Source of the DNA: JAVBSX01 sp031549565
Lineage (GTDB): Bacteria > Planctomycetota > Planctomycetia > Pirellulales > Thermoguttaceae
Length of the DNA stretch: 64,000 nucleotides
Direction: 5' to 3'
NCBI GenBank assembly: GCA_031549565.1
Contig: JAVBPO010000081.1
Span: 34,568-98,567 of the forward strand
Positions 50,045 to 58,158 of the stretch are shown piece by piece. The notes beneath the pieces are model-generated. The model was not told the DNA's origin and did no database searches. It was given only the letters and a program-made list of their open reading frames with translations. A program made the translations under genes and the position numbers. The number at the start of each line of letters is the position of its first letter. The stretch's first letter is position 1.

Positions 50045-50875
50045 CTAACGGCCCAGGACTTTTCGCAGATGTGCGACGCTCCGTTCGGCTTGATCGAGCG
50101 TACCGCATTCGACGCTCAGGACGATGTCCTGCGGGAGCGGTTTCAAAATCGCGACGACCGCCTCCCAATCAATGACGCCGTCCCCGCAAGCACAGCCGAC
50201 GGCGGTTCCCATCACTTTGCCCCGTTCGGCGTCCGACTGTTCGACGGAAATGTCCTTCGCGTGCATGTGGGCCAGCCGGTGCTTGATGTGATCGAGCCAA
50301 CGGATCGGATCTTCGCCGCCGAGATAAGCGTTTCCCGTATCGAAATTCGCGCCGACGTAAGGGGAATCGACGAGATTCAAAATCCGATCGTACTTCTCCG
50401 GGACGAGCGAATACGTCTGGTGCATCTCAAGCCCGATCTTGACACCACGCCGGGACGCGACCTTGACCGCTTCGGCGATCGAATATTTGATCAGGACGAA
50501 ATCCTCGTCTTCGGTCGTCCAGTCCTGTTTGTGCCCTTCGTGCGTGTTGATCACCGGGGCTCCGCATTCCTTGGCGAACCGGGCCGCTTGTTTCAGATAT
50601 TCGACGGCGATCTCCGGCTTGGAAAGCTGGCTGTGCGACGAGAGTGCCGAAAGTTTCAGGCCGTGCTTTTCGACCAGATCGCGAATCCGAAACGGGTCGT
50701 CGAGCATGGAGACGCTGTGAAAATAGCGTGCTTCACTCAAAAGCTCGCGGCCCCAATGGACCATCGGCTCGATATATTCGTACCCCAATTCCGCCGCGAA
50801 GCGAACGGCCCATTCAAACGATTTGTGCGAAGTCCGCACCGCTTCCAGATTTAATCCGATTCCAATTTGTGCCAT
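50045..50875 (-). CDS. Sugar phosphate isomerase/epimerase (AP-endonuclease-2 TIM barrel)
   Basis: The 276-residue protein has the xylose-isomerase-like TIM-barrel pattern with metal-site candidates in order: 'INTHEG' near 110, 'IGLEMHQ' near 149, 'NFDTGNAYLGG' near 175, 'HMHAKDI' near 203, and 'VLSVECG' near 252. Members epimerise or isomerise sugars or inositol derivatives, or act on other polyols, with a divalent metal; the substrate is not predictable. The FGGY kinase is two genes upstream on the same strand, which hints at a carbohydrate pathway. The genes are separated by repeat-rich spacers, so an operon is uncertain. Confidence 0.88.
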   Translation of the reverse strand: MAQIGIGLNLEAVRTSHKSFEWAVRFAAELGYEYIEPMVHWGRELLSEARYFHSVSMLDDPFRIRDLVEKHGLKLSALSSHSQLSKPEIAVEYLKQAARFAKECGAPVINTHEGHKQDWTTEDEDFVLIKYSIAEAVKVASRRGVKIGLEMHQTYSLVPEKYDRILNLVDSPYVGANFDTGNAYLGGEDPIRWLDHIKHRLAHMHAKDISVEQSDAERGKVMGTAVGCACGDGVIDWEAVVAILKPLPQDIVLSVECGTLDQAERSVAHLRKVLGR

Positions 50876-50889
50876 TAGAATGAGTAGTT

Positions 50890-50938
50890 AGAGGACAGAG
50901 GACAGAGGACAGAGGATAGAGGATAGAGGATAGAGGAT
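50890..50938. repeat. Heptamer array (AGAGGAY)7
   Basis: Seven 7-bp units, AGAGGAC three times then AGAGGAT four times, start 14 bp upstream of the isomerase-like gene's ATG. The minus-strand gene would be transcribed through it, so the array lies in the leader or promoter region. Confidence 0.9.
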
Positions 50939-50945
50939 AGAATTG

Positions 50946-50969
50946 CGCTCGCTTACGCTTCCCGCTCTG
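50946..50969 (+). repeat. 24-bp dispersed repeat, copy 2
   Basis: Identical over 24 bp to 5682-5705 and placed between two different heptamer arrays in the 148-bp gap upstream of the isomerase-like gene. Confidence 0.75.
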
Positions 50970-50984
50970 TTTTCGTCCTCTTTC

Positions 50985-51019
50985 TTATTTGTTATTTGTT
51001 ATTTCTTATTTGTTATTTC
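50985..51019. repeat. Heptamer array (TTATTTS)5
   Basis: Five 7-bp units, TTATTTG or TTATTTC, end 5 bp before the stop codon of the acyltransferase-like gene. The unit is unrelated in sequence to the AGAGGAY array 46 bp away but has the same period. Confidence 0.85.
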
Positions 51020-51023
51020 ATAA

Positions 51024-52259
51024 TCAAACCCTCACGAACCATTTATTTCGATACATGATCCAGAGGATGAGCCAGTCGATCAAAAGGACGCACACGCCGA
51101 GAACGAGCGGCTGGTAGGCGGGGCCGAACGCGAGGAAAATGTCCCTTCCGAAATGGATTTGTAAATTGTTCCGAAAAAACGCGTTGATCGGCGTGTCGGC
51201 CAGACAGTACGCCGTAATCGAATTGGCCCCGACGACGATCAGCGGGAAAAAGAGCAACTTGCACCGCGCCAAATCGGCGATCAGGTAAAACGCGGCCAAG
51301 GTCCAAAAGCAGATTCCACCGCTCAAAAGCGTCCAGGACGGCGTCCAGATCCGCTTGACGACGGGACAAAGCCCGAATTCGCCCAACGCCTGCCCGGCGA
51401 AAAAGCACGCTGCGCCGAGAATCAAAAGGAGCGCGATCCTGGAGCGTTCCCGATGTTGCGACCGGAGCAGTTCTCCGGCAAACAGGCCGAGAATCATCGT
51501 TCCGAGCGTCGGGAGAAAATTTAACGTACTATAACCACCGCCGTTATGGGCAAACGGAGCTTGCCGCGGAAAGAGATTCAGGAACCATGTATCGAACGCC
51601 CAGGCGGGGTTCGTGTTCTTGTTCCAATGCGCCGCGAAACCTTCGGCGTTGTGTGCCCAATCCTGCGCGACACCGGCGGCGGCCCAGTCGAAGTTTTCGT
51701 TCGGAAGCGGATACGTCGCGAACAGCGTCCAGTACCCGACCAAGAGGACGATCAGTGCGATCACTTGAAACCGAACCGAACGGAAACCGAGAAAGTAAAG
51801 AAAAACGTAACCGAGCCCGATCTGCGAAAGCGTGTCCTCGAACGTCCAATTCGTTTGATTTTGGTGAATCGAACGGAGAAACACGCCCAAAAGGATCAGG
51901 ATCGCCGCTCGGGAAAACGCGTGCAGCGTCATCCGAAACCGCGATTGGCCTTTGGCGATTCGTGATGCCAGGGAAAACGGAAGCGCGACCCCGACGAGAA
52001 ACGAAAACGACGGCTGGATCATATCGTGAACCGTCCAACCGGTCCATTCGACATGCGTTTGATGATGCGCGAGGAGTTGCCAGAATTGTTTCCAGCCCTC
52101 CGCGATCGTTTCCGGCAGCGACGACGCCACGGAACCGAGGTGAAGCATCTCGGCGAGCATCAGGAGCATCACGAGCCCCCGATAAGCGTCGATCGACGCC
52201 AAACGCTTCGCGGGGAGGATTTCAATAACTCGTTCGGCTTCGCCGGGGGATGGTGTCAT
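51024..52259 (-). CDS. HGSNAT-like membrane acyltransferase
   Basis: The 411-residue protein has about ten to eleven membrane helices and the family start 'RLASIDAYRGLVMLLMLAEM'. 'MIQPSFSFLVGVALPFSLA' follows, then loops with 'NKNTNPAWAFDTWFLNLFPR' and 'NGGGYSTLNFLPTLGTMILG'. This matches the heparan-alpha-glucosaminide N-acetyltransferase-like group, which in bacteria (NagX-like and DUF5009 relatives) is thought to acylate sugars at the membrane. The frame is open upstream to 52352, but that part is translated from the B3 repeat (giving LTLALSQRERG), so the ATG at 52259 is used. The role may be surface-glycan or amino-sugar modification. Confidence 0.85.
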   Translation of the reverse strand: MTPSPGEAERVIEILPAKRLASIDAYRGLVMLLMLAEMLHLGSVASSLPETIAEGWKQFWQLLAHHQTHVEWTGWTVHDMIQPSFSFLVGVALPFSLASRIAKGQSRFRMTLHAFSRAAILILLGVFLRSIHQNQTNWTFEDTLSQIGLGYVFLYFLGFRSVRFQVIALIVLLVGYWTLFATYPLPNENFDWAAAGVAQDWAHNAEGFAAHWNKNTNPAWAFDTWFLNLFPRQAPFAHNGGGYSTLNFLPTLGTMILGLFAGELLRSQHRERSRIALLLILGAACFFAGQALGEFGLCPVVKRIWTPSWTLLSGGICFWTLAAFYLIADLARCKLLFFPLIVVGANSITAYCLADTPINAFFRNNLQIHFGRDIFLAFGPAYQPLVLGVCVLLIDWLILWIMYRNKWFVRV

Positions 52260-52287
52260 GATGAGAAAAAGGATTCGCACAAAATGT

Positions 52288-52391
52288 GGTCCCCTCTCCC
52301 TCTGGGAGAGGGCTAGGGTGAGGGTGAAGCGGCAAACAGCTCCCCCCCTCACCCTAACCCTCTCCCCCGGACTACCGGGGGCGAGGGGACC
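52288..52391. repeat. CCCTCTCCC-type palindromic repeat, copy B3
   Basis: This 104-bp relative of B2 has the same outer arms (GGTCCCCTCTCCC / GGGGCGAGGGGACC) and inner arms (GAGGGCTAGGGTGAGGG / CCCTCACCCTAACCCTC) around GCGGCAAACAGCT. It lies between the FGGY kinase stop and the acyltransferase start. Confidence 0.85.
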
Positions 52392-52415
52392 GGAGGTAAA
52401 ACGATCCGACGAAAA

Positions 52416-54011
52416 TCAATCGACCATGAACTTTTCGTAAAGCGCGTGATTGATCGGGGCGGTTGCCGTGTACAGATTCCGGTAGATCGGGAACAGTTCG
52501 TCGTACAGTTTCGTCAATTCCTCGCGGGGCTGATATACCGCGCTTTCCCGGGCGACCCGGCGGTAGGCGTCGTCGGCATCTGCGTACGCACCGGCTCCGA
52601 TTCCGGCAACGATCGCGGCGCCGAGGACCGTCGCTTCGTCGACTTCCGGCACGCGGACGGGGCGACCGACCATGTCCGCCTTGTTCTGCATCCAGAACGT
52701 GTTGCGAATCGCTCCGCCGACGGCGATGAATTCCGACGCCGTGATACCCGTCGCCTCCTCCATCGCGCGGACGGAGTCGAGGAATTGGTAATTCACCCCC
52801 TCGAACACGGCCCGGAGCAGGTCGGCCTGTTTCGTCCGGCTGCACATTCCGACGAAGACGCCGAGCGAACGCGGGTCGACGATCGGGCAAGAGGACGAAT
52901 CCAAGTGCGGCAGGAACATCGTCCCGCCGGCGCCCGGCGAGCTGCTTTCCAACGAGTCGATGAGCGATTTCCAGTCCGAACCGTGTGCGGCCCCGATTTC
53001 CCGGCGATACCATTCGATCATTTCCCCCGCCGGATTGCCGCCCCACATCGAATACCGGCCCGGAATCGCATGCGACTGGACCGTGACGCCGTTTTTGAGA
53101 AGGGAGAAGGGAAGAAGGGGAGAAGGAGAGAAGGGCTCCGCCGTCTCACTCGGACCTTTCTTCCCTTCATCCCTTCCACCCTTCCGCCCTTCCACCTTCT
53201 CTCTTATGACGTGAACCGTTTCCCAGGTTCCCGTGATATCCATGACGGAGCCGGGATGAAACGCGCCGACGGGAATTCCGCTGCAAATATGGTCGTGTCC
53301 GCCGAGAAAGATCGGGGTTCCCGGGGGCAAGCCGGTTTGCGCGGCGGCGGACTGAGTGATCTCACCGAGCGACGTCGCACTTTGAAACGCGTCGGGAAGG
53401 ATCGCCTTGGGAATTCCGGCCAGGGAACACATTTCGTCCGACCATGTCTGCGTCGTTTGGTCGAACAACATCGTGCACGACGCCATACTGAAATCGGTGC
53501 AGTATTTACCGCTCAGTCGTTGATTGACGAAATCCTCGATCAGGAGCCATTTGTACGTATTTTTGAAGATATCCGGTTCGTTTTCCTTGATCCAGAGCAT
53601 CCGAAGGGCCGAGTTGATCACCCAGACCGGATTACCGCCGACGGAAAACGTCTTCTCGGAGCCGATATTTTTGATCCACCAATCGAACTGCGGTTTCGTT
53701 CGCGGATCATGCCAACTGATGAACGGGTAGAGCCAGTTTCCCCGGTCGTCCATCGGGACGCCGTCCATTCCCATTCCGGCGACGGCGACGCCACGAATCG
53801 AGGACGGATCGGCGATTTGCGCAACCGCCTCACGGCAAGCGGCGGCGGTGTCATTCCAGATTTGGTCCGGATCCCACGTCGTCCATTCCGGTCGCTCCGG
53901 GTTCGGATGGAACCGTTGCGTCGGCTTGGCACCTTTGGCAACGACATTACCGTCGAGGTCGTAAATGATCGCTTTGAGCGACGTCGAACCGAGATCCAAA
54001 CCGAGTATCAT
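52416..54011 (-). CDS. FGGY-family carbohydrate kinase with an in-frame repeat insertion
   Basis: The 531-residue protein is an FGGY sugar kinase: N-terminal phosphate loop 'GLDLGSTSLKAIIYD' (residues 4-18), 'AGMGMDGVPMDD' near 80-90, 'GGHDHICSG' with the likely catalytic Asp near residue 239, 'DITGTWE' near 258, and 'FIAVGGAIRNTFWMQNKADM' in the C-terminal ATP lobe. It is closest in feel to xylulokinase-like and other pentose/deoxy-hexose kinases; the substrate is unknown. Residues about 267-305 are a charged then Pro/Ser-rich stretch encoded by an inverted 8-bp-period repeat (53097-53202) that interrupts the domain without breaking the frame. Without it the protein would be near the usual 490-500 residues. 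Confidence 0.9.
   Translation of the reverse strand: MILGLDLGSTSLKAIIYDLDGNVVAKGAKPTQRFHPNPERPEWTTWDPDQIWNDTAAACREAVAQIADPSSIRGVAVAGMGMDGVPMDDRGNWLYPFISWHDPRTKPQFDWWIKNIGSEKTFSVGGNPVWVINSALRMLWIKENEPDIFKNTYKWLLIEDFVNQRLSGKYCTDFSMASCTMLFDQTTQTWSDEMCSLAGIPKAILPDAFQSATSLGEITQSAAAQTGLPPGTPIFLGGHDHICSGIPVGAFHPGSVMDITGTWETVHVIREKVEGRKGGRDEGKKGPSETAEPFSPSPLLPFSLLKNGVTVQSHAIPGRYSMWGGNPAGEMIEWYRREIGAAHGSDWKSLIDSLESSSPGAGGTMFLPHLDSSSCPIVDPRSLGVFVGMCSRTKQADLLRAVFEGVNYQFLDSVRAMEEATGITASEFIAVGGAIRNTFWMQNKADMVGRPVRVPEVDEATVLGAAIVAGIGAGAYADADDAYRRVARESAVYQPREELTKLYDELFPIYRNLYTATAPINHALYEKFMVD
53097..53202. repeat. Inverted 8-bp-period arrays inside the FGGY kinase
   Basis: The left arm (53097 to about 53135) is purine-rich with period-8 units like AGAAGGGA. 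The right arm (about 53163-53202) is pyrimidine-rich with units CCCTTCAT, CCCTTCCA, CCCTTCCG and CCCTTCCA. The arms are complementary and can form a hairpin. The whole insertion keeps the kinase frame. Confidence 0.85.
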
Positions 54012-54036
54012 TGGGACTCTCCTGCAGTGGGTTGAT

Positions 54037-55317
54037 CTAACGCCGGATTTCGTCTTTTCCGACCAAGGGGCGGAGCACTTCGGGAATTTCGATGGAACCG
54101 TCTTTTCGCTGATAAAGTTCGAGAATCGCGACCAGCGCCCGACTGATTGCGATTGCGGTTCCGTTAAGCGTGTGGACGAATTGCGTTCCTTTTTCCCCTT
54201 TGACCCGGAATCGGGCGTCCAAGCGCCGTGCCTGGAAATCGGTACAGTTGGATGTGCTGGTCACTTCTCCGTATTGACCTCCGTTGCCGCGACCGGGCAT
54301 CCACGCTTCCAGATCGAATTTCCGGTACGCCGGTCCCCCCAAATCGCCGGTCGCCGTATCGACGACTTGGTACGGAATTCCGAGCCCGTCGAAAACCTTA
54401 CACTCCAAATCGAGCATTTCCTGATGCATCGCGTCGCTTTGGTCTGGCAAAGTGAAGGCGAACATTTCGACTTTCGTGAACTGGTGGACCCGATAAAGTC
54501 CTTTGGACGCTTTCCCCGCGGCGCCCGCTTCGGTCCGGAAACAGTGGGAAATTCCACACAATCTCAGCGGCAGTTTTTCCGCGTCGATCGTCTGCCCGGC
54601 CATAAGACCGCCGAGCGGAATCTCCGCCGTCGCGACCAGACTTAAGTCGGTTCCGTCGATGCTGTAGATTTGCGTTTCAGGCCCGCGCGGAATATAGCCG
54701 GTCCCCTGGAGCACGTCGTTTCGGGCAAGATCCGGCGTCGAGGTCGGCGTAAACCCGGCCTGCATCAGGATTTCGACGGCGTACCGCTGCAATGCCAGTT
54801 CGAGGAGGACCGCTTCGTTTTTCAAGAAGTAAAACCCGGCCCCCGCGACTCGGGCTCCGGCTTCGAAATCGATCAGGTCGAGCTTTTCGGCAAGCTGGAC
54901 GTGATCGAGCGGCTCGAAATCGAACGTCGGAATCGGCGTTTTGCCGAGAAATCGTTGCAGATTCGCTTGATCGTCGGCCCCGATCGGGGCGTCGGGATGC
55001 GACAGGTTCGGGATGCCGCGAAGGATCACGTCGAGTTTTTTCTCGATTTCGTCGACCTCCGTCTGAACGACGTTTTTTCGTTCGCGGAGGAGTCGTCCTT
55101 CTTCTTTTTTGGCTTCTTTTTCTTCGGGCGTTTTCATTTGCCCGATCATTTTGGAAACGGCGTTCGCGTCGGCGTTGAGTTTTTCAACTTCCGTCTGTCT
55201 TTCCTTCCGCAGTTTTTCCAAAGCAATCATCGCGTCGATATCGACGGCGACACCACGATTTTTGCAGTTCGTTTTGACCAGTTCCGTATTTTCGAGAATG
55301 AATTTTCTGTCGAGCAT
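54037..55317 (-). CDS. serS: Seryl-tRNA synthetase
   Basis: The 426-residue product has an N-terminal antiparallel coiled coil (about 25-105, Lys/Glu-rich) that grips the long variable arm of tRNA-Ser, and the class II core: 'TAEIPL' near 230, motif 2 'FRTEAGAAGKASKGLYRVHQF' (split around the ATP-contacting Arg), 'TKVEMF', and motif 3 'LNGTAIAISRALVAILE' near 390. The ATG at 55317 is preferred over 55350 because the family N-terminus 'MLDRKFILEN' begins there. It charges tRNA-Ser, one of which is encoded at 8039-8120. It lies 25 bp downstream of nothing coding but 25 bp upstream of the FGGY kinase start, so the two may be co-transcribed. Confidence 0.97.
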   Translation of the reverse strand: MLDRKFILENTELVKTNCKNRGVAVDIDAMIALEKLRKERQTEVEKLNADANAVSKMIGQMKTPEEKEAKKEEGRLLRERKNVVQTEVDEIEKKLDVILRGIPNLSHPDAPIGADDQANLQRFLGKTPIPTFDFEPLDHVQLAEKLDLIDFEAGARVAGAGFYFLKNEAVLLELALQRYAVEILMQAGFTPTSTPDLARNDVLQGTGYIPRGPETQIYSIDGTDLSLVATAEIPLGGLMAGQTIDAEKLPLRLCGISHCFRTEAGAAGKASKGLYRVHQFTKVEMFAFTLPDQSDAMHQEMLDLECKVFDGLGIPYQVVDTATGDLGGPAYRKFDLEAWMPGRGNGGQYGEVTSTSNCTDFQARRLDARFRVKGEKGTQFVHTLNGTAIAISRALVAILELYQRKDGSIEIPEVLRPLVGKDEIRR

Positions 55318-55450
55318 ATTCCGTAGTGTTCTCTCGTTGAGTCCGCGCACCTGAGGTGTCGCGTGCGGCTTTTTTCCGATAACTTCCCAATTTTAGCGGT
55401 CGCCGAAATTATTACAATCGCCGAAACTCGAAAACGTAAATCGGGCACAT

Positions 55451-55646
55451 TAGGCCGTCGCCAGAAAATAAGCGGCAAGTTTATGAATAACGTGTCGCTC
55501 CTGTCGTGCTGAGGTACTCCGAAGCATCTGGTTTCAAGCCGTGCCCGTTCGGCAAAGCGCGCCGGCCGGATCCACCAGATTCTTCACTCCGTGAGTACAC
55601 TGCGTTCAGAATGACAAAACCTGCCCGTTAATTTCTGGCGGCCTTA
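55451..55646. repeat. MITE-like palindromic element, copy A2
   Basis: A 196-bp element with terminal inverted repeats TAGGCCGTCGCCAGAAAAT and TAAGGCCGCCAGAAATTA (read inward), an internal inverted pair around GTCGTGCTGAGGTACTCC ... GTGAGTACACTGCGTTCAG, and no coding capacity. Its right end contains the TAA (55646-55644) that is the stop codon of pilT. Confidence 0.88.
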
Positions 55647-56675
55647 CTCCATATATTGCAACGCCGTTCGTCGTGAAATACGACCGGCGCGGATCGCTTC
55701 TTCGATCGATTGGTTGACCGTTCGCATTCCGAGGTCGTAATTCGTCTGCATTACGTTGTTGATCTGGTGTGTTTTCTCGTCCCGGATCATGGAACGCACG
55801 CTGGAATTGGCGAGGAGGATTTCCGCGATCAGCGTGCGGCCCGAGCCGTCGTCGCAGGGGATCAACTGCTGGCAGATCGCGTACTGGAGAACCGAAGCGA
55901 GTTGGATTCGGACCTGAGCCTGCTGCGCCGCGGGATAAACGCTGATCGCACGGGAAATCGTCTGGACCGCCGAGGACGTATGCAAAGTCGCAAAGGTCAG
56001 ATGCCCCGTTTCCGCAAGGGTCAATGCGGCGGAGATTGTTTCGCAATCCCGCATTTCACCGACGACGATCACGTCCGGGTCTTCCCGCATCGAACGGCGC
56101 AGCGCTTCCCCGAACGAACTGGTGTCATGTCCGACTTCCCGTTGCGTTACGAACGACTTGAGACTTTTGTGCCGGTATTCGATCGGGTCTTCGATCGTGT
56201 GAATATGGCAACCCCGCCGTTGATTGATCGCGTGCACGATGCTCGCGATGGTCGTCGATTTTCCGCTCCCGGTGGTGCCGGTGACCAAGACCAGTCCGGC
56301 GCGAAGTCGGCAGATATTTTCCAAAACGCTCGTCGGTAGTCCGAGTTCCCAAAGCTCGAAAAAACGGCTCGGCAGTAAACGCAACGCGACGGCGTAGGTC
56401 CCCTGTTGACGGTAAGCGTTGATCCGGATTCGGTATCCGCCGTCGAAATCGATCGCGGCGTCCAGTTCGCCGGTTTCCCGAAGCGATCGGAGCGGCTGCT
56501 CGCCGAGCAATTCCGAAAGGAAAGCGAGCGTCTGTTCTCCCGTCAGGTTTTCGGCGTTTTCCAAGGGAATCAGTTTTCCGTGAACGCGAAACATCGGCGG
56601 ATTCTCCGCGGCCAAGTGAAGGTCGGACCCGTTCAGTTCAACCAGTCTGCGGAGCAATTTTCGGGCGTTTTCCAT
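55644..56675 (-). CDS. pilT: PilT-like type IV pilus retraction ATPase
   Basis: The 343-residue protein is a secretion ATPase of the PilT branch. It has an N-terminal PAS-like half ('GSDLHLAAENPPMFRVHG'), Walker A 'VTGTTGSGKSTT' (131-142), the Asp box with 'IHTIEDPIEY', 'VGHDTSSFGEALRRSMREDP', Walker B 'VIVVGEMRD', and the His box 'GHLTFATLHTSSA'. PilT depolymerises type IV pili at the inner membrane. The frame is open to 56996, but 'MENARKLLRRLVELNGSDLHL' at 56675 is the family N-terminus. Its stop codon TAA is supplied by the end of the MITE-like element. No other pilus genes are in the window. Confidence 0.92.
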   Translation of the reverse strand: MENARKLLRRLVELNGSDLHLAAENPPMFRVHGKLIPLENAENLTGEQTLAFLSELLGEQPLRSLRETGELDAAIDFDGGYRIRINAYRQQGTYAVALRLLPSRFFELWELGLPTSVLENICRLRAGLVLVTGTTGSGKSTTIASIVHAINQRRGCHIHTIEDPIEYRHKSLKSFVTQREVGHDTSSFGEALRRSMREDPDVIVVGEMRDCETISAALTLAETGHLTFATLHTSSAVQTISRAISVYPAAQQAQVRIQLASVLQYAICQQLIPCDDGSGRTLIAEILLANSSVRSMIRDEKTHQINNVMQTNYDLGMRTVNQSIEEAIRAGRISRRTALQYME

Positions 56676-56888
56676 TATGATCGTCAAAGTGAGCGTCCAT
56701 GAGCCGCGGGGCATGCCCCGTGTTTTTTTCAACACTGTCATTATACCTGTTTCAAAATCCGAAAGGGAGAGGCCGGCAAACGCCGAAATAAAGTTTCTGC
56801 TTCGGAAAATCGCAAGAAGATTGACAAATCCAAGGTGTGAGTGTAGAAAGGGGGTTGTTCCCGTCCGCCGAATTTTTTCCGTCGCACC

Positions 56889-58139
56889 ATGCCGTTTCTC
56901 GAAGGTTTTTGGATCAAGAATTACCGCGCACTCAAGCAGTTCGCGATCGGTTCGTGTTATCTGCAATTCGTGTACGTCGACGAAGACCTGACGCAAACGA
57001 AATACGAGCTGTCGCCTTTGTCCGTCCTGATCGGGCGCAACGGGACCGGAAAAAGCTCGGTCCTGGACGCGTTCGCGTTCATCGACGACTGCATGAAACT
57101 CGGCTTGGAAGATGCCTGTTTGAAACGAGGCGGGTACGAATCTCTTTATTCGCAGGGCTCCGCGGGACCGCTTTCGTTCGGATTCAATTTCCGTTTAACG
57201 CCGCACTCGAAGGTTTTAACGTACGTCGTGAACATCGATTTCGGCATCGGAAACCGGCCTTACGTCGAAACGGAACTGCTCGCCTACCGGGCGGAAACGG
57301 CCGAATCGTTCGGGATGCCGATCCTGTTTTTCCAGAACGGCGAAAAAATCGTTCGGCATCTTTTGACGAACGGAAAAATCAGCGACGACATGTCCCGGGT
57401 CGAGCGGACCGACATGAGGCATTTGGGGGTCGCTACGCTCGGAGAACAGCGGGATTACCCGGTCGTCGGGGAGATCAAGAATTTTTTCGCGAACTTTTAT
57501 CTTTCCCAGGCCTCGCTGGAGAACCAACGTTCGTTTACGACTCCGTCGACGGTTTCCCAAATTCCGGGGCCTCGCGGAGAAGGACTTGTCGCGCTGCTGC
57601 GGCACCTTCAAAAGGAATACCCGCCGAATTTCCAAAGCATCCTGAACCGGATCGCGGGGAAAATTCCCGAAGTGGAAACGATCGACGTCGACAAAGGCCG
57701 ACAGAATCGCATTTCGCTCGCCGTGAAAAGAAAAAAGTTTCCCGCCCCATTCTACGGACATCAGCTTTCGGAAGGGTTTTTGAAACTTTTGACGTATTAT
57801 CTCCTCTTGGAAGAACCGGCCCCGGCGCCGTTGATCGGAATCGACGAGCCGGAAAACGGGCTGGATTATCGTTTCTTGAAAACGTTCATCAAGGACCTCC
57901 AAACTTCAACGCAAGTGATGGGGTATTCGCAATTTCTCTTTGCAACGCATTTCCAAGGTTTGGCCGACTGGATGCCGCCGTCGGACGTCTGGATTCTCGA
58001 GCAGAGCGGGGATGGTTTTGCCCGGGTCCAACGAGGCAGCGATTACCCGATCATCCGGGACATGATCCGCAACGACCAACCGGTCGGCGATTCCTGGTAC
58101 AGCGACTTTTACGACCAAACCTGGCGCGACGCGATTTGA
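56889..58139 (+). CDS. AAA ATPase, ABC/SMC-like (AAA_21 type)
   Basis: The 416-residue protein has the split ABC-type ATPase of the OLD/RecF/AAA_21 group: Walker A 'IGRNGTGKSS' (48-57), a long intervening region, signature 'GHQLSEGFLKLLTYYLLLEE', Walker B 'LIGIDEPENGLD', and a downstream 'QFLFATHFQGL' His-switch region. Such stand-alone ATPases occur in anti-phage systems and in housekeeping roles; nothing beside it identifies a partner nuclease. It is divergent from pilT with 213 bp between starts, and the MITE copy A3 lies 19 bp after its stop. The function is unknown. Confidence 0.82.
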   Translation: MPFLEGFWIKNYRALKQFAIGSCYLQFVYVDEDLTQTKYELSPLSVLIGRNGTGKSSVLDAFAFIDDCMKLGLEDACLKRGGYESLYSQGSAGPLSFGFNFRLTPHSKVLTYVVNIDFGIGNRPYVETELLAYRAETAESFGMPILFFQNGEKIVRHLLTNGKISDDMSRVERTDMRHLGVATLGEQRDYPVVGEIKNFFANFYLSQASLENQRSFTTPSTVSQIPGPRGEGLVALLRHLQKEYPPNFQSILNRIAGKIPEVETIDVDKGRQNRISLAVKRKKFPAPFYGHQLSEGFLKLLTYYLLLEEPAPAPLIGIDEPENGLDYRFLKTFIKDLQTSTQVMGYSQFLFATHFQGLADWMPPSDVWILEQSGDGFARVQRGSDYPIIRDMIRNDQPVGDSWYSDFYDQTWRDAI

Positions 58140-58158
58140 TGGGCGTTGCTGTACGCCG

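Noticed and set aside
50890..51019. Possible CRISPR array
   Set aside because: The repeats are 7 bp, contiguous and without spacers, so they are simple tandem arrays.
52260..52352. N-terminal extension of the acyltransferase
   Set aside because: It is a translation of the B3 palindromic repeat; the family N-terminus begins just after the ATG at 52259.
56676..56996. N-terminal extension of PilT by 107 codons
   Set aside because: It would overlap the start of the divergent ATPase gene and has no similarity to PilT; the canonical N-terminus starts at 56675.
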